The translations under genes were made by a program, and so were the position numbers. From assembly GCA_963775445.1 (NCBI GenBank), contig CAVZIT010000006.1, forward strand, positions 682,001 through 746,000: 64,000 nt of DNA, given 5' to 3'. The notes under the pieces were generated by a model. That model worked only from the letters and a program-made list of their open reading frames with translations, was not told where the DNA came from and did not search any database. Positions 54,202 to 63,995 of this stretch are shown piece after piece. Source of the stretch: Dokdonella_A sp963775445 (GTDB lineage Bacteria; Pseudomonadota; Gammaproteobacteria; Xanthomonadales; Rhodanobacteraceae). Position 1 is the stretch's first letter. The number at the start of each line of letters is the position of its first letter.

Positions 54202-54637
54202 ATGAACATGAAGCAGAACCAGGGCTTTACCCTGATCGAGTTGATGATCGTCATCGCGATCATCGCCATTCTGGCCGCCATCGCGCTGCCGGCGTATCAG
54301 GATTACACCGTCCGCTCGAAGGTCACCGAGCTGATTACGCGCCGGCGACGCGTGCAAGACGTCGGTTGTCGAGTACTTCCAATCGCAAGGTATTCCGCCG
54401 GCCGGCATAAGCGCGGCGGGTTGCAACAATGCGACTTCGCCGTATGTTGCGAGCCTCGACGTTGCTGCTGGCGTTATCACAGTCACCGCTTCTAACGATG
54501 CCTCGCTTTCGGGTGCAGAAGGCCAGACATACGTATTGAATCCGACGTTTCCTGCGGCCGGCGCCGACAAGCCGATTAGTTGGGATTGCACGGGGTCGAG
54601 CATCCCGAAGAAATTCCTGCCGGGTGTCTGCCGCTAA
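54202..54637 (+). pseudogene. pilA: Type IV major pilin, frameshifted after residue 46
   Basis: Type IV pilin subunit. The start MNMKQNQGFTLIELMIVIAI has the short basic leader, the Gly-Phe prepilin peptidase site and Glu5 of the mature N-terminus, then the hydrophobic alpha-1 helix. After VTELIT (about residue 46) the frame shifts by one extra base near 54340. The rest of a normal pilin then follows in the next frame: it opens AGDACKTSVVEYFQ, includes a Cys near the C-terminus (WDCTG) and ends FLPGVCR at a TAA (54635-54637). Corrected length is about 144 residues, which is normal. Promoter, ribosome site and terminator are intact, so a sequence error is at least as likely as decay. Confidence 0.85.
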
Positions 54638-54661
54638 GAACGGGCAATTCGCGTGACCAAA

Positions 54662-54690
54662 GACGCCGCCAGTGGGCGGCGTCTTTTTTT
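54662..54690 (+). terminator. Rho-independent terminator of pilA
   Basis: Nine-base-pair stem GACGCCGCC / GGCGGCGTC with a short loop, followed by seven T residues. It starts 24 bases after the pilA stop and closes a one-gene transcript. Confidence 0.92.
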
Positions 54691-54734
54691 GCGCGGTGTA
54701 CGATGCGCGCTGCTGTCCGGAAACCAGGTCCGTG

Positions 54735-56703
54735 ATGAATAGGGACAGTCTTTCCTTGTCGACTCCGAGCACGCGCCAAAGGCTGCTGTTGGGAGGGCTG
54801 TTCCTGGCCTGTGTGGCTGTCTATCTGCGCGGCCTGTTCGGTGGATTCGTGTTCGACGACTACGGCAGCATCGTCGACAACCCCTCACTGCGTAACCTCG
54901 ACGGGTCCAGCCTGCACTGGCTCGCACTCGCGCTATCGTCCAACGCCGGGATATTGCGACGCCCGCTCAGCATGCTCTCGTTCGGAGTCGATTTTTCGCT
55001 GTTCGGCCTGAGCCCGCTCGCATTCAAGCTGACCAATCTGGCACTGCACCTGTTCAACGGCGCCCTGCTCTATGCGCTGGCGAAGCGGCTGGTGCCGCGT
55101 CTGATCGAACCAACCGATGCGCAGGGTCAACCTGTTGCCGCGACTGCGTTCGCCTTGGTCGCCACGGCCTTTTGGCTGCTGCATCCGCTCAATGTCAGCA
55201 ATGTCGTCTATATCGTGCAGCGCATGAATCTGCTGGCGACGCTGTTCATGCTCGCCGGGTTGTTGTGCTATGCGGAAGGACGCGAGCGCGTGCTGCGCGG
55301 CGAGCGCGGACTGTTCATGTCCATCGCCGGCATTCTCGCGTTCGGTCTGCTCGCGGTTTTCAGCAAGGAAAACGGCGCGCTGATCACGGCTTACGCATTC
55401 GTGATCGAGGCGATCTGCTATCGCTTCGCAGCGCCATCGCTGCGGCAGCGTCGCACGATCCAGGTTTTTTTCTGGGCGACACTGGCGTTGCCCGTGGCGC
55501 TTGTTTCTGGCTTGGATCATCAGCCATCCGCAATGGCTGATGCACGGCTACGCGGGGCGCGATTTCACGCTGGCGCAGCGGCTGCTCAGCGAGCCGCGCA
55601 TTCTTTGCGATTACCTGTTGTGGATCTTCGTGCCGGTGCCATCGTGGATGGGCATATTCCATGACGACATCGCGAAATCCACCGGCCTGTTGAGTCCGGT
55701 CACGACGCTTTTCGCGATCCTGTTCCTGATCGCCCTGATTGTCGCCGCATGGATATCGCGCCGTCGCGCACCGGCGTTCGCGTTCGGCGTCGCGTGGTTC
55801 CTGATCGGACACGCGATGGAATCGACCATCCTGCCGCTCGAACTGGTGTTCGAGCACCGCAACTATCTGCCGATGGCCGGGCTGATGATCGGCGTCGTTT
55901 GCACGGTCGGGCCGTGGCTGCGGGCGCACATCGATGGACGCCGGGCATCGTTGGTCGCCTGTGCCTGCATTGCGGTTCTTTGCGCCTTGACGGCAGTACG
56001 CGCCAACACCTGGGGCAGCGCCTTGCGCCTCGCAATGGCGCAGGCGCGCGATCACCCGGATTCCATCGCGCGCACAGTACGAGGCGGGGCGTCAGATCCT
56101 TTTCTCGGGCCGCGCCGACAATCAACGCAGATCAAGCCGAACGCGAGGCCATTCCCTACTTCGAGCGCGGCAAGGCGCTCGATCCCACCGATCTCTACAC
56201 CGCGTCCAGCCTGATCCTGATGCATGCAAGGCAGGATCATCACGTGGACCCCGCCGCGATCACCGATCTGGCGCAGCGCGTCAAGACCGATTCGCCGGGC
56301 AGAGATAAATCCATTTCTGGTCGTTCTCACTGCCGCCACCACTGGCTCGATTTCACTGGACGCAAAGCAGATGAAACTGCTGGTGACCTCGTCACTCGAC
56401 AATCCCCATTTCCTGCCGACCATGCGCGCGATGATTCTCAACGACTACGGGCACTATCAATTCCAGATCGCACATGACAACCAGAGTGCGGTTGGCCTGA
56501 CGCTTGCGGCGGCAGCGCAAGATCCGACCAACCCGTTGTTCCAGATCAACATGACCAAGCTTGCGCTCGCGATCGGCGAACCGCAAAAAGCAGCCGAGCA
56601 CATCGAAATCGCGGCCCGCTTGAACAAGGCCGGCATCTACGACAGCGTGATTGCCGCCCTCGAGCAACAAGTGAAGAATGCGAACAGCGCAGCCGAAAAC
56701 TGA
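54735..56703 (+). pseudogene. Polytopic membrane protein with C-terminal TPR, several frameshifts
   Basis: About 650 codons when corrected. Start MNRDSLSLSTPSTRQRLLLG is followed by about ten membrane helices with FGGFVFDDYGSIVDNPSLR in the first outer loop, a pattern of GT-C/TMTC-like glycosyltransferases. Further segments include HPLNVSNVVYIVQRMNLLAT, FSKENGALITAYAF and LVFEHRNYLPMAGLMIGV. A TPR-like C-terminus ends QVKNANSAAEN. The reading frame changes near 55499, 56073, 56118 and 56300. Its place directly after pilA suggests a pilin glycosylation or O-antigen-ligase-like role, as seen in other Lysobacterales loci. Whether the breaks are real is open. Confidence 0.7.
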
Positions 56704-56940
56704 CGAGTTGCAAAGAAGATCCACGATTATCTCGGCTTGCATCCGGGTTCGGCGGTCGACGTGGCCCTGGGCGCAAACGGCGAAGTTGTGCTGGTGCCGG
56801 AATAGAATGCCGCCCATTCGCGGCCGAAGCGACCTTTCGACAACTTGCGCGGTTCGCACGCGACCGGAAAATCCACCGGCGAGCTGATGGAACTGCTTCG
56901 CGGCTACAGCAACGCCGCGCATGATCCCGGCTTCGAATGA
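56704..56940 (+). pseudogene. Remnant of an AbrB/MazE-type antitoxin gene
   Basis: In one frame the sequence reads KKIHDYLGLHPGSAVDVALG, then ANGEVVLVPE, then an in-frame TAG (about 56803-56805), then NAAHSRPKRPFDNLRGSHAT and GKSTGELMELLRGYSNAAHD up to TGA at 56938. This is the pattern of SpoVT-AbrB antitoxins paired with PIN toxins (LGLHPGSAVDVAL, RGSATG-x-STDELM-x-LLRG). The usual N-terminal strand with VTIKGQVTIP is missing, and the internal stop breaks the rest. No toxin gene follows. The frame continues directly from the TGA of the preceding gene. Confidence 0.72.
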
Positions 56941-56997
56941 CCCTGGTCGCTGCGTGCGTCCAAATTCGACTTCGCATCCATTGCTCGGAACGAACGG

Positions 56998-58167
56998 CTA
57001 CTCGTCGTTTGCAGCCGATCCGATATGACCGTCAAGGAAGTTGCGCCAATCGCGCATCACACAGGAGTTGGCCAGCCAACGCCGATAGTACGCGGCAACC
57101 TCGCGAGCCATGCGATCCCTTCGATCCGGATCGGCAGCCAAGCGCAAGATAGCGTCGGCCAGATCCTTCGCCAGCGGTTCGCTGACGCTTTCGATCGGGG
57201 GCGACGGCACGCCCTGCGGCGTCGACAACGATGACTGGCTGATTATCGCTTTGCCGCTGGCGAGATACATGTACAGCTTGAATGGAAGCACGCGTGCCGC
57301 CTTGCCTTCGCCACCAAAAACACCGAGGCAGATATCGGCATCGCCGATCTCGGCCGCAATCCGATCGAGCGTGCACCATTCGCGTACCCAGGTCAGCGAA
57401 ACCGATGGGATGTGCGGCGATGAACTCCGAAACGTGATTGGCTTCCTGACCGCTGCCGATCAGACGGAACTCGAAACGCTGATCATCGGCGAGTTGCGCG
57501 AATGCATCGAGCAACACCGAAATCCCGTGCAACGGAATCAGGGTGCCGACGAATAAAACCCGAATACGTGAGTTGGGTTGCCTCGCGCGTTCGCGAGTCG
57601 CGACGAATGGTTCTTCTGCAATCGCGAGCGGTATCGATCGAATGCGTTCGGGATCGAGGCCAAACTCCGCGATGAAGTCGTCGCGATTGGCCTCGGTGTC
57701 GACCAGCACCATTTCGGCTGTCCGCAGCGCCCGCGCCTCGAACCATTTGAGCAGCCGCGAACCGACGGATCGGGAGTTCGCCATCGGCCCGATCCCGGAC
57801 CATCGAATCCCAAACCGAAATGTAGCTGTCGACGATGCAGCGCATGCGTCTGCCGCGCGGAAACAGCGACAACCAGAACAGGAAGAACATCCCCGGATAC
57901 GGCACGAATACGGGAGCATCTTCCTTGCGCACGCGGGCGCGGACTCGTAGCAGGCTGCGCAGGTTGCCGAGGAGCGAGAACCAGCAGCCAGCGAAGCGCG
58001 CGCCACCGCGGCATGCGCGCCAGCTTCCACAGATGAAGATCGACCGGAAGCCAGCGCTCACAATGGACGATTTCGATATCGGCCTGTTGTTCGAGTAGCC
58101 GGACGGTACGCGCAGAATTCGGATAACCATCGCCGCGCAGGCCCAGGCCGCCGACATAAAGTTTCAT
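56998..58167 (-). pseudogene. Family 4-type glycosyltransferase with three frameshifts
   Basis: About 385 codons when corrected. It starts MKLYVGGLGLRGDGYPNSAR (ATG 58167), a GT-B N-terminus, and continues in other frames: VFVPYPGMFFLFWLSLFPRG, then LLKWFEARALRTAEMVLVDT and RIRVLFVGTLIPLHGISVLL, then LPFKLYMYLASGKAIISQSS near the donor site and a C-terminal helix ending IGSAANDE. The changes fall near 57970, 57780 and 57400. The start overlaps the flippase-like gene stop by four bases (ATGA), so it was the last gene of a glycan operon. As given it cannot make a full protein. Confidence 0.78.
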
Positions 58168-59021
58168 CGAGTGGTCCGCGCACGCAGCAGTCGCATGCAC
58201 ACGACGCTTACCAAGATTTCCACCACGATGATCAACGCGCGCGCAGCCAGCAACCCGGCGAGCAGTTGCGCGGGCTGCGCGGACGGCGCGATCAACGAGG
58301 TCGCGGATTCCCGAATGCCAAGACCGCCGGGCGCCAGGATGGCGAGCACACCGGCCACCGTACCGGCAAAAAGCGCACCGACAAACCGCACGGGCAGATC
58401 AGGTGCGACGATCACGAAGTAACCGAGGGTGTACGGGATCATTCCGACGAAATAGCCCAACAACGCGCGCCGATAAAGATCGGCCCGAACTGACTGATGC
58501 ATCCACCGAAGAAGGGGCGCCGGAAGCACCACCATGGCGATCGCGCCCAGGACGACCAGCGCGAAAGCCCACCAGGGAAGGTCGAGCGCGAAGCAAAGAA
58601 ACGCAACTGAGATCAGACCGCACAATCCCAGTGACAGACACTGCTCGGTGATGCCCACGCTTGCTGTGATGCGTGCGGAAACGCCGGATCGTGCAAGCAA
58701 CAATCCGCGGCCAACAACATGCCACACGCCACCGGGAACGTATTTTGCGAGCAGGGTGGCAGCCCAGGTGCGCGCCAGTATGGACGTATCGATCGACACG
58801 CCGAACGCCTGATTGAGCTGCGCGAAGGCGAGGGAATTGATGATGATCTGCGACGTGAAGGCCAGCATGGACAGCAATAGCGAAATCGGCGACAGGCGCG
58901 CGAATGCATCCAGAACGTTTTCGGCGTTCAGACCAAGATGTCGGGCCGCGAAAAAAATGGTCGCCGCGGCGAGTCCATAACCCAGCGATAGCTTCCAGAT
59001 GCGCCTTGTCCGGTCAAGCAT
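58164..59021 (-). CDS. UPF0104/AglD-like flippase-domain membrane protein
   Basis: A 285-residue membrane protein with about eight helices. It contains the LPG_synthase_TM/UPF0104 features: AKYVPGGVWHVVGRG in the middle and LAPGGLGIRESA near the end (GG-G-RE motif). Such proteins are implicated in moving or modifying lipid-linked sugars. Intact; it overlaps both neighbours (methyltransferase by eight bases, glycosyltransferase by four). Confidence 0.85.
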   Translation of the reverse strand: MLDRTRRIWKLSLGYGLAAATIFFAARHLGLNAENVLDAFARLSPISLLLSMLAFTSQIIINSLAFAQLNQAFGVSIDTSILARTWAATLLAKYVPGGVWHVVGRGLLLARSGVSARITASVGITEQCLSLGLCGLISVAFLCFALDLPWWAFALVVLGAIAMVVLPAPLLRWMHQSVRADLYRRALLGYFVGMIPYTLGYFVIVAPDLPVRFVGALFAGTVAGVLAILAPGGLGIRESATSLIAPSAQPAQLLAGLLAARALIIVVEILVSVVCMRLLRARTTR

Positions 59022-59757
59022 CGGTATCCGACGCGCGTTGCCAAAGGTGCAGATACTGAAACGTCAGGAATGCTCGAAACGGCCAGAAGTCGAGCACCTT
59101 TGCAGGAACCATCGACCACGCAGCCGACTCAATCAAGCGAAGATTGCGGCGTTCTCGCAGCAGCCGCAAGCCGGCGTTGCGACCCAGCGCGAGCAAATCC
59201 TTACGCGCGAAGAAACGCAGATGAGTCCGATCATGTATGCCACGGCTGCGCGCCGGCCACGTTCCAAGCAAGCCCAGGCTCACGAACGTCGATAAATGCC
59301 TGATGTTCGGAATACTCGTGATGATGCGACCGGAAGGCGCAAGCGTCGCAACGAGCTTCGCAAGGACGATCCCGGGCTCCACGAGATGTTCCAGGACATC
59401 GGCACAGATGATCAGTTCGAAAGGCCCGCGCTGCGCCAAGTCGGCTTGTACCGACGTGTCATCAATTTTCCCCTGAATAACCGTCGTCATGCGTGCGCGC
59501 GCCAGTGCCACAAGCGCCGGATCGGGTTCCACCCCGATCACCGCCGCATGGGGACACTTTTCGGCGACCAACGCAGCCGTCATACCTGCGCCGCAGCCCA
59601 CATCGAGCACGCGTCGTGGATGCCCTTCAATCAGTCGGACGACATCGGGACGAGCACCCGAGTAGCCGCGAAAACGCTTGCGCGTTTCATCGTTAGCCTT
59701 CGCAGATTTCAAGATTGATGCGCTTGTTGTGGCGACGGTCGAAGGGCGATATGGCAA
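59014..59757 (-). CDS. Class I SAM-dependent methyltransferase
   Basis: A 247-residue methyltransferase. SAM-binding loop RRVLDVGCGAGMTAALV at about residues 48-64, acidic residue in VIGVEPDP, core strand FELIICADVLEHLVEPG and SIPNIRHLSTF. The start at 59757 is TTG; a second TTG at 59712 would drop 15 residues and is plausible. It overlaps the flippase-like gene by eight bases. It probably methylates a lipid-linked glycan or its precursor. Confidence 0.84.
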   Translation of the reverse strand: MPYRPSTVATTSASILKSAKANDETRKRFRGYSGARPDVVRLIEGHPRRVLDVGCGAGMTAALVAEKCPHAAVIGVEPDPALVALARARMTTVIQGKIDDTSVQADLAQRGPFELIICADVLEHLVEPGIVLAKLVATLAPSGRIITSIPNIRHLSTFVSLGLLGTWPARSRGIHDRTHLRFFARKDLLALGRNAGLRLLRERRNLRLIESAAWSMVPAKVLDFWPFRAFLTFQYLHLWQRASDTDA

Positions 59758-59784
59758 ATTGCTACCGATTTCCGCAGATCTGTT

Positions 59785-60633
59785 TCAAGCTTCCCGCCGA
59801 TACGTCAATGCCGTGATCTGCTCGGAAATCAGTCCGATCAGGAACACGATCACCGCGGCGCTGAACAGCAGCATGCTCATGTTGGTGAAGCGGTGCATGG
59901 TGATGTAGGTCCACACGTAATAGCCGAGCCCGGTCAGGAAGAACAGAACGCTGGTCGGCACGAACAGCTTGAGCGGCGAATACAGCGTCGCGATCTTGAA
60001 CACGATCAAGAGGAAACGGATGCCGTCGCGAATCGGCCGGATGTGGCTTTTGCCAATGCGCTTCGCGACCGGGATCGGTTCGTACGCGACCGCATAGGCG
60101 CTGCGGAAAAACGCCATCGTGCACGTCGTCGGATAGGAAAATCCGTTCGGCAGGAGATGCAGGAATTCGCGGAACTTGTCGGCGCGCACGGCGCGAAAAC
60201 CCGAGGTGAGATCCTTGATCGGGTAGTCGGTCATGCGGCTTGCGAGCCAGTTGTAGAACGCGTTGGCAACGCCGCGGCTGACGCCGGCCTGACCCGACCA
60301 GTCGCGCGCTCCGACGATCATGTCGTAGCCTTCGGCCAGGCGTTCGAGCAGGCGCGCGATCAGGGCCGGATCGTGCTGGCCATCGGCATCCATGAACACG
60401 AGGATATCGCCTCTGGCCGCGCGCGCACCGCGCTTGATCGCGGCGCCGTTGCCCATCGAATACGGGCTGCTAAGCACGCCGACTCCGCAGCTTTCGCACA
60501 CCGCCACGGTGTCGTCGGTCGAGCCATCGTCGACGACAATGACCTCTGCTTCGGGCTGCGCTTCCTTGAGGCGCGGCAACAGGTCGCGCAATGCGGCGGC
60601 TTCGTTCTTGGCGGGCAGGACGATGCTGATCAT
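59785..60633 (-). CDS. DPM1-type family 2 glycosyltransferase
   Basis: A 282-residue membrane-anchored GT2. It has VVDDGSTDDTVAV, the MDADGQHDP metal site and GARDWSGQAGVSRGVAN, then two C-terminal helices (LKLFVPTSVLFFLTGLGYYV and LLFSAAVIVFLIGLISEQIT). The ATG at 60633 opens the conserved fold; an ATG at 60678 would add 15 residues. It is the first gene of the four-gene minus-strand operon ending in the broken glycosyltransferase. It likely makes a polyprenyl-phosphate sugar. Confidence 0.87.
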   Translation of the reverse strand: MISIVLPAKNEAAALRDLLPRLKEAQPEAEVIVVDDGSTDDTVAVCESCGVGVLSSPYSMGNGAAIKRGARAARGDILVFMDADGQHDPALIARLLERLAEGYDMIVGARDWSGQAGVSRGVANAFYNWLASRMTDYPIKDLTSGFRAVRADKFREFLHLLPNGFSYPTTCTMAFFRSAYAVAYEPIPVAKRIGKSHIRPIRDGIRFLLIVFKIATLYSPLKLFVPTSVLFFLTGLGYYVWTYITMHRFTNMSMLLFSAAVIVFLIGLISEQITALTYRREA

Positions 60634-60859
60634 GCGGTCGATTGAGTGGGAACCCCGATTGCTAGTGTAGTGCTTCATGGAAATCGATACCTGCGGCACG
60701 TTGCAGCGCTCGGCTGTCCCTTCCCTGCGCGGCGGGGACAGGTGCCGAAGGCGAATGGGGGCGAGCGCCAGGCGCTCAAGTGAGGAGCGCTTCTTCTCGC
60801 GCGCTGCCCCCCTATCGGCTGCCGCCACAATGCGAACGGAGCGGGGCCGCGCTCGCCCG

Positions 60860-62035
60860 CTGGCTGGCACTTCGACTTCGCTCGCTCGCGCGAGCTACGC
60901 TCAGTGGGAACGGCGTGAGGGGCTTCGCTCGCTGGCGTGGGCTACGCTCAGTGGGAACGGCTTGGGGGGCTTCGCTCGCTCGCGCGAGCTACGCTCAGTG
61001 GGAACGGCGGGAAGGGCTTCGCTCGCTCGCGCGAGCTACGCTCAGTGCGAACGGCGTGAGGGGCTTCGCTCGCTCGCGCGAGCTACGCTCAGTGGGAACG
61101 GCGTGGAAGGGCTTCGCTCGCTGGCGTGGGCTACGCTCAGTGGGAACGGCTTGAGGGGCTTCGCTCGCTCGCGCGAGCTACGCTCAGTGGGAACGGCGTG
61201 AGGGGCTTCGCTCGCTGGCGCGAGCTACGCTCAGTGCGAACGGCGTGAGGGGCTTCGCTCGCTCGCGCGAGCTACGCTCAGTGCGAACGGCGTGAGGGGC
61301 TTCGCTCGCTGGCGTGGGCTACGCTCAGTGGGAACGGCTTGAGGGGCTTCGCTCGCTCGCGCGAGCTACGCTCAGTGGGAACGGCGTGAGGGGCTTCGCT
61401 CGCTCGCGCGGGCTACGCTCAGTGGGAACGGCGGGAAGGGCTTCGCTCGCTGGCGTGGGCTACGCTCAGTGGGAACGGCGTGAGGGGCTTCGCTCGCTCG
61501 CGCGAGCTACGCTCAGTGGGAACGGCGGGAAGGGCTTCGCTCGCTGGCGTGGGCTACGCTCAGTGGGAACGGCGTGAGGGGCTTCGCTCGCTCGCGCGAG
61601 CTACGCTCAGTGGGAACGGCTTGAGGGGCTTCGCTCGCTCGCGCGAGCTACGCTCAGTGGGAACGGCGTGAGGGGCTTCGCTCGCTGGCGTGAGCTACGC
61701 TCAGTGGGAACGGCTTGGGGGGGTGCTTCGCTCGCTGGCCCCAAGAACGCTCAGTGGGAGCGCTATCAGGTAGGCCCGGGGCCGAAGTCGAAGGGCATGA
61801 GGCCGAAGTCGAAAGGTGAAAGCGACGGAACGTTGGCACTTCGACTTCGCTCGCTGGCGCGAGCTACGCTCAGTGGGAACGGTGTGGGGTAGCCCCGGGA
61901 CCGAAGGCGAACCTCCCTTCCGTTCGCCTCAAGCGTAGGTCCGAAGGGACGAAGGCGAACCCTCTCTCCGTTCACCCTGAGCGTAGGCCCGTTAGGGCCG
62001 AAGTCGAAGGGCACGAGGCCGAAATCGAAGGGCAG
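60860..62035. repeat. Repeat island 6 (47-bp tandem array)
   Basis: About 18 near-perfect tandem units of 47-48 bp (60870-61740), reading GGGCTTCGCTCGCTCGCGCG-AGCTACGCTCAGTGGGAACG and a short tail GCGTGAG, GCGGGAAG or GCTTGAG. A second flavour has CGCTCGCTGGCGTGGGCTAC in the stem and alternates irregularly with the first. Past 61750 are single opposed units (CCGAAGTCGAAGGGCATGAG, ACCCTGAGCGTAGGCCCGTT). Units on this side all point one way, unlike the head-to-head islands. It lies between a GT2 promoter and nadE. Open frames here encode only repeated peptides. Confidence 0.92.
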
Positions 62036-62048
62036 GTGAGGCGTCGAC

Positions 62049-63698
62049 TCAGTTGCGCCAGCCGGAGCTGATCGGATAGCGACGTTCGCGGCCGAATGCG
62101 CACGTGGTGATCTTGGGGCCGGGCGGCGCCTGGCGGCGCTTGTACTCGTTGGCGAGAACCTGGCGCGCGATGCGTTGAACCATCGGCTCGTCGAAGCCCG
62201 CCGCGACGATCTGGGCCGGCGATTGTTCGCGCTCGATGAAGCGTTCGAGCACGGCATCGAGGATGTCGTAAGGTGGAAGCGAATCCTGGTCGGTCTGATC
62301 GCTGCGAAGCTCCGCGCTCGGCGCGCGCGCGATGACGGCCGGCGGAATCGCCCAGGCTTCGCGATCGCCGCTGGCCGCCACTTCGCCATTGCGCCAGCGT
62401 GCGAGCCGGTAGACCAGCGTCTTGTACACATCCTTGAGTGGTGCATAGGCGCCGCACATGTCGCCGTAGAGCGTCGCGTATCCGACTGCCATCTCGCTCT
62501 TGTTGCCTGTTGCGAGCAGCAGCCGACCGAACTTGTTCGACAAAGCCATCAGCAGGACGCCGCGGCAACGCGACTGGAGGTTTTCTTCGGTGGTGTCCTC
62601 GGGCAGGTCGATGAATTCCGGCGCGAGCGTGGCGATGCATGCAGCGAACGCGCCCTCGATCGGGAGGACGCGATACGCGACACCGAGCATATCGGCCTGC
62701 GATTTTGCCTCGCGCAGCGACAGCTCCGAGGTATAGCGGCTCGGCAGCATGATCGCTTCGACATGATCGGCGCCGAGCGCATCGACCGCGAGCGCCAGCG
62801 TCAAGGCCGAATCGACACCACCCGACAAACCGAGCAGCACATTCGCAAATCCGTTCTTGTGCACATAGTCGCGAATGCCGCGCACAAGGCCCGCATAGAT
62901 GGTGGCCTCGGTTGCGATTGGCGGAATCGAATCGGTGCCGCGCGGCCAATCCGCGGAAAAGCGCCCTGTGCCGGTATCGTATTCGGCGATCAGCAAGCGC
63001 TCCGCGAACGCCTCTGCGCGCGCGGCAATGCGGCCATCGGCTTCGACCAACACCGAGGCGCCATCGAACAGCAGATCGTCCTGGCCTCCGATCCCATTGA
63101 GATAGGCGATTGCGACATGGTTGTCGCGCGCGTGGCGTATCAGCACTTCGTCGCGCCGTGCGGCCTGGCGAATGTCGAACGGCGAAGCGTTGATGACCAG
63201 CAACAGGTCCGCGCCTGCCGCGACGGCCGCGGGCGCCGCCTCATCCATCCACACATCCTCGCAGATCAACAACCCGACGCGCACGCCATCGACGTCGACA
63301 ACCGCGTGGTCGCTTCCCGATTTGAAATAGCGCTGCTCGTCGAACACGCCGTAATCGGGCAACGCACGTTTGCAATGCGTCAGCTCGATGCGTCCGTCGC
63401 GCAGCACGGTCAACGCATTGCGCAGCCCATCGTCGCGATGCGGATGCCCGACGCACGACGCGATGCCGTGGGTCGATTGCGCGAGCGCCTCGAGCGCCTC
63501 GTCGCAGGCATCGAGAAACGCGGGCCTTAGCAGCAGATCCTCCGGCGGATATCCGCTGAGCGCGAGTTCCGGAAACGCGACCAGCGCGCAGCCGGAGGCG
63601 CGTGCTTCACCGGTCACTCGCTCAATGCGTGCAGCATTCGCGGCAACCGCGCCAACCGGAAAATCGAACTGGGCCATTGCGAAACGAAGCACGCTCAT
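62049..63698 (-). CDS. nadE: Glutamine-dependent NAD+ synthetase
   Basis: Last step of NAD synthesis: nicotinic acid adenine dinucleotide plus ATP and glutamine gives NAD+. The 549-residue protein has an N-terminal nitrilase-type glutaminase (Glu44, Lys110, Cys146 in LLICEDVW) and a C-terminal synthetase with PP-loop SGGVDSA (292-298) and the GNKSEMAVGYATLYGDM motif. The C-terminal ending KITTCAFGRERRYPISSGW is typical. The ATG at 63698 is the natural start. Its stop borders repeat island 6. Confidence 0.95.
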   Translation of the reverse strand: MSVLRFAMAQFDFPVGAVAANAARIERVTGEARASGCALVAFPELALSGYPPEDLLLRPAFLDACDEALEALAQSTHGIASCVGHPHRDDGLRNALTVLRDGRIELTHCKRALPDYGVFDEQRYFKSGSDHAVVDVDGVRVGLLICEDVWMDEAAPAAVAAGADLLLVINASPFDIRQAARRDEVLIRHARDNHVAIAYLNGIGGQDDLLFDGASVLVEADGRIAARAEAFAERLLIAEYDTGTGRFSADWPRGTDSIPPIATEATIYAGLVRGIRDYVHKNGFANVLLGLSGGVDSALTLALAVDALGADHVEAIMLPSRYTSELSLREAKSQADMLGVAYRVLPIEGAFAACIATLAPEFIDLPEDTTEENLQSRCRGVLLMALSNKFGRLLLATGNKSEMAVGYATLYGDMCGAYAPLKDVYKTLVYRLARWRNGEVAASGDREAWAIPPAVIARAPSAELRSDQTDQDSLPPYDILDAVLERFIEREQSPAQIVAAGFDEPMVQRIARQVLANEYKRRQAPPGPKITTCAFGRERRYPISSGWRN

Positions 63699-63829
63699 GG
63701 TTGCAGCACTCTACCTTTTCGATTCATCCGGGGCGCGGATTTTCCTGGATTCGATGCGGTTGCGTCGCTACGACTGGTTCTTCTTTGAGTTCGCTGCGAG
63801 AGCCTTGGGCGCGCCCGCCCCCATCCGGC

Positions 63830-63995
63830 TGCCGCCACCTTCCCCCGCAAGCGGGGGAAGGGACAACTCTTCCAGGTTCTTCTCCTTCCCCGCCGGCGAG
63901 GAAAGGAAAACGCGTTCAATTTCTTGTCCTTCCGCCCGAGGATGGGACACCGTTTTCACTTTTTTTCCTTCCCCGCTTGCGGGGGCGAGCCGGGC
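63830..63995. repeat. Short CCTTCCCC palindromes at the right edge
   Basis: Three hairpin-forming copies of a short dispersed repeat: CTTCCCCCGCAAGCGGGGGA (about 63839-63862), a variant CCTTCCCCGCCGGCGAGGAA (about 63885-63907) and CCTTCCCCGCTTGCGGGGGC (about 63967-63986). A related half copy with CCCTTCGCTCGCTTTGCGGG lies at about 12993-13015. This is a different family from the CTGAGCGTAG islands. The 300 bases between nadE and the edge hold no gene that I can support. Confidence 0.65.

Noticed and set aside
54330..54350. Programmed frameshift in pilA
   Set aside because: No slippery heptamer or stimulatory structure is seen, pilins are not known to use frameshifting, and neighbouring genes have similar indels.
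56937..56990. Start of a PIN-domain toxin after the AbrB remnant
   Set aside because: ATGACCCTGGTC gives MTLV, as in VapC-like toxins, but the following residues do not match and no PIN core follows before the next gene.
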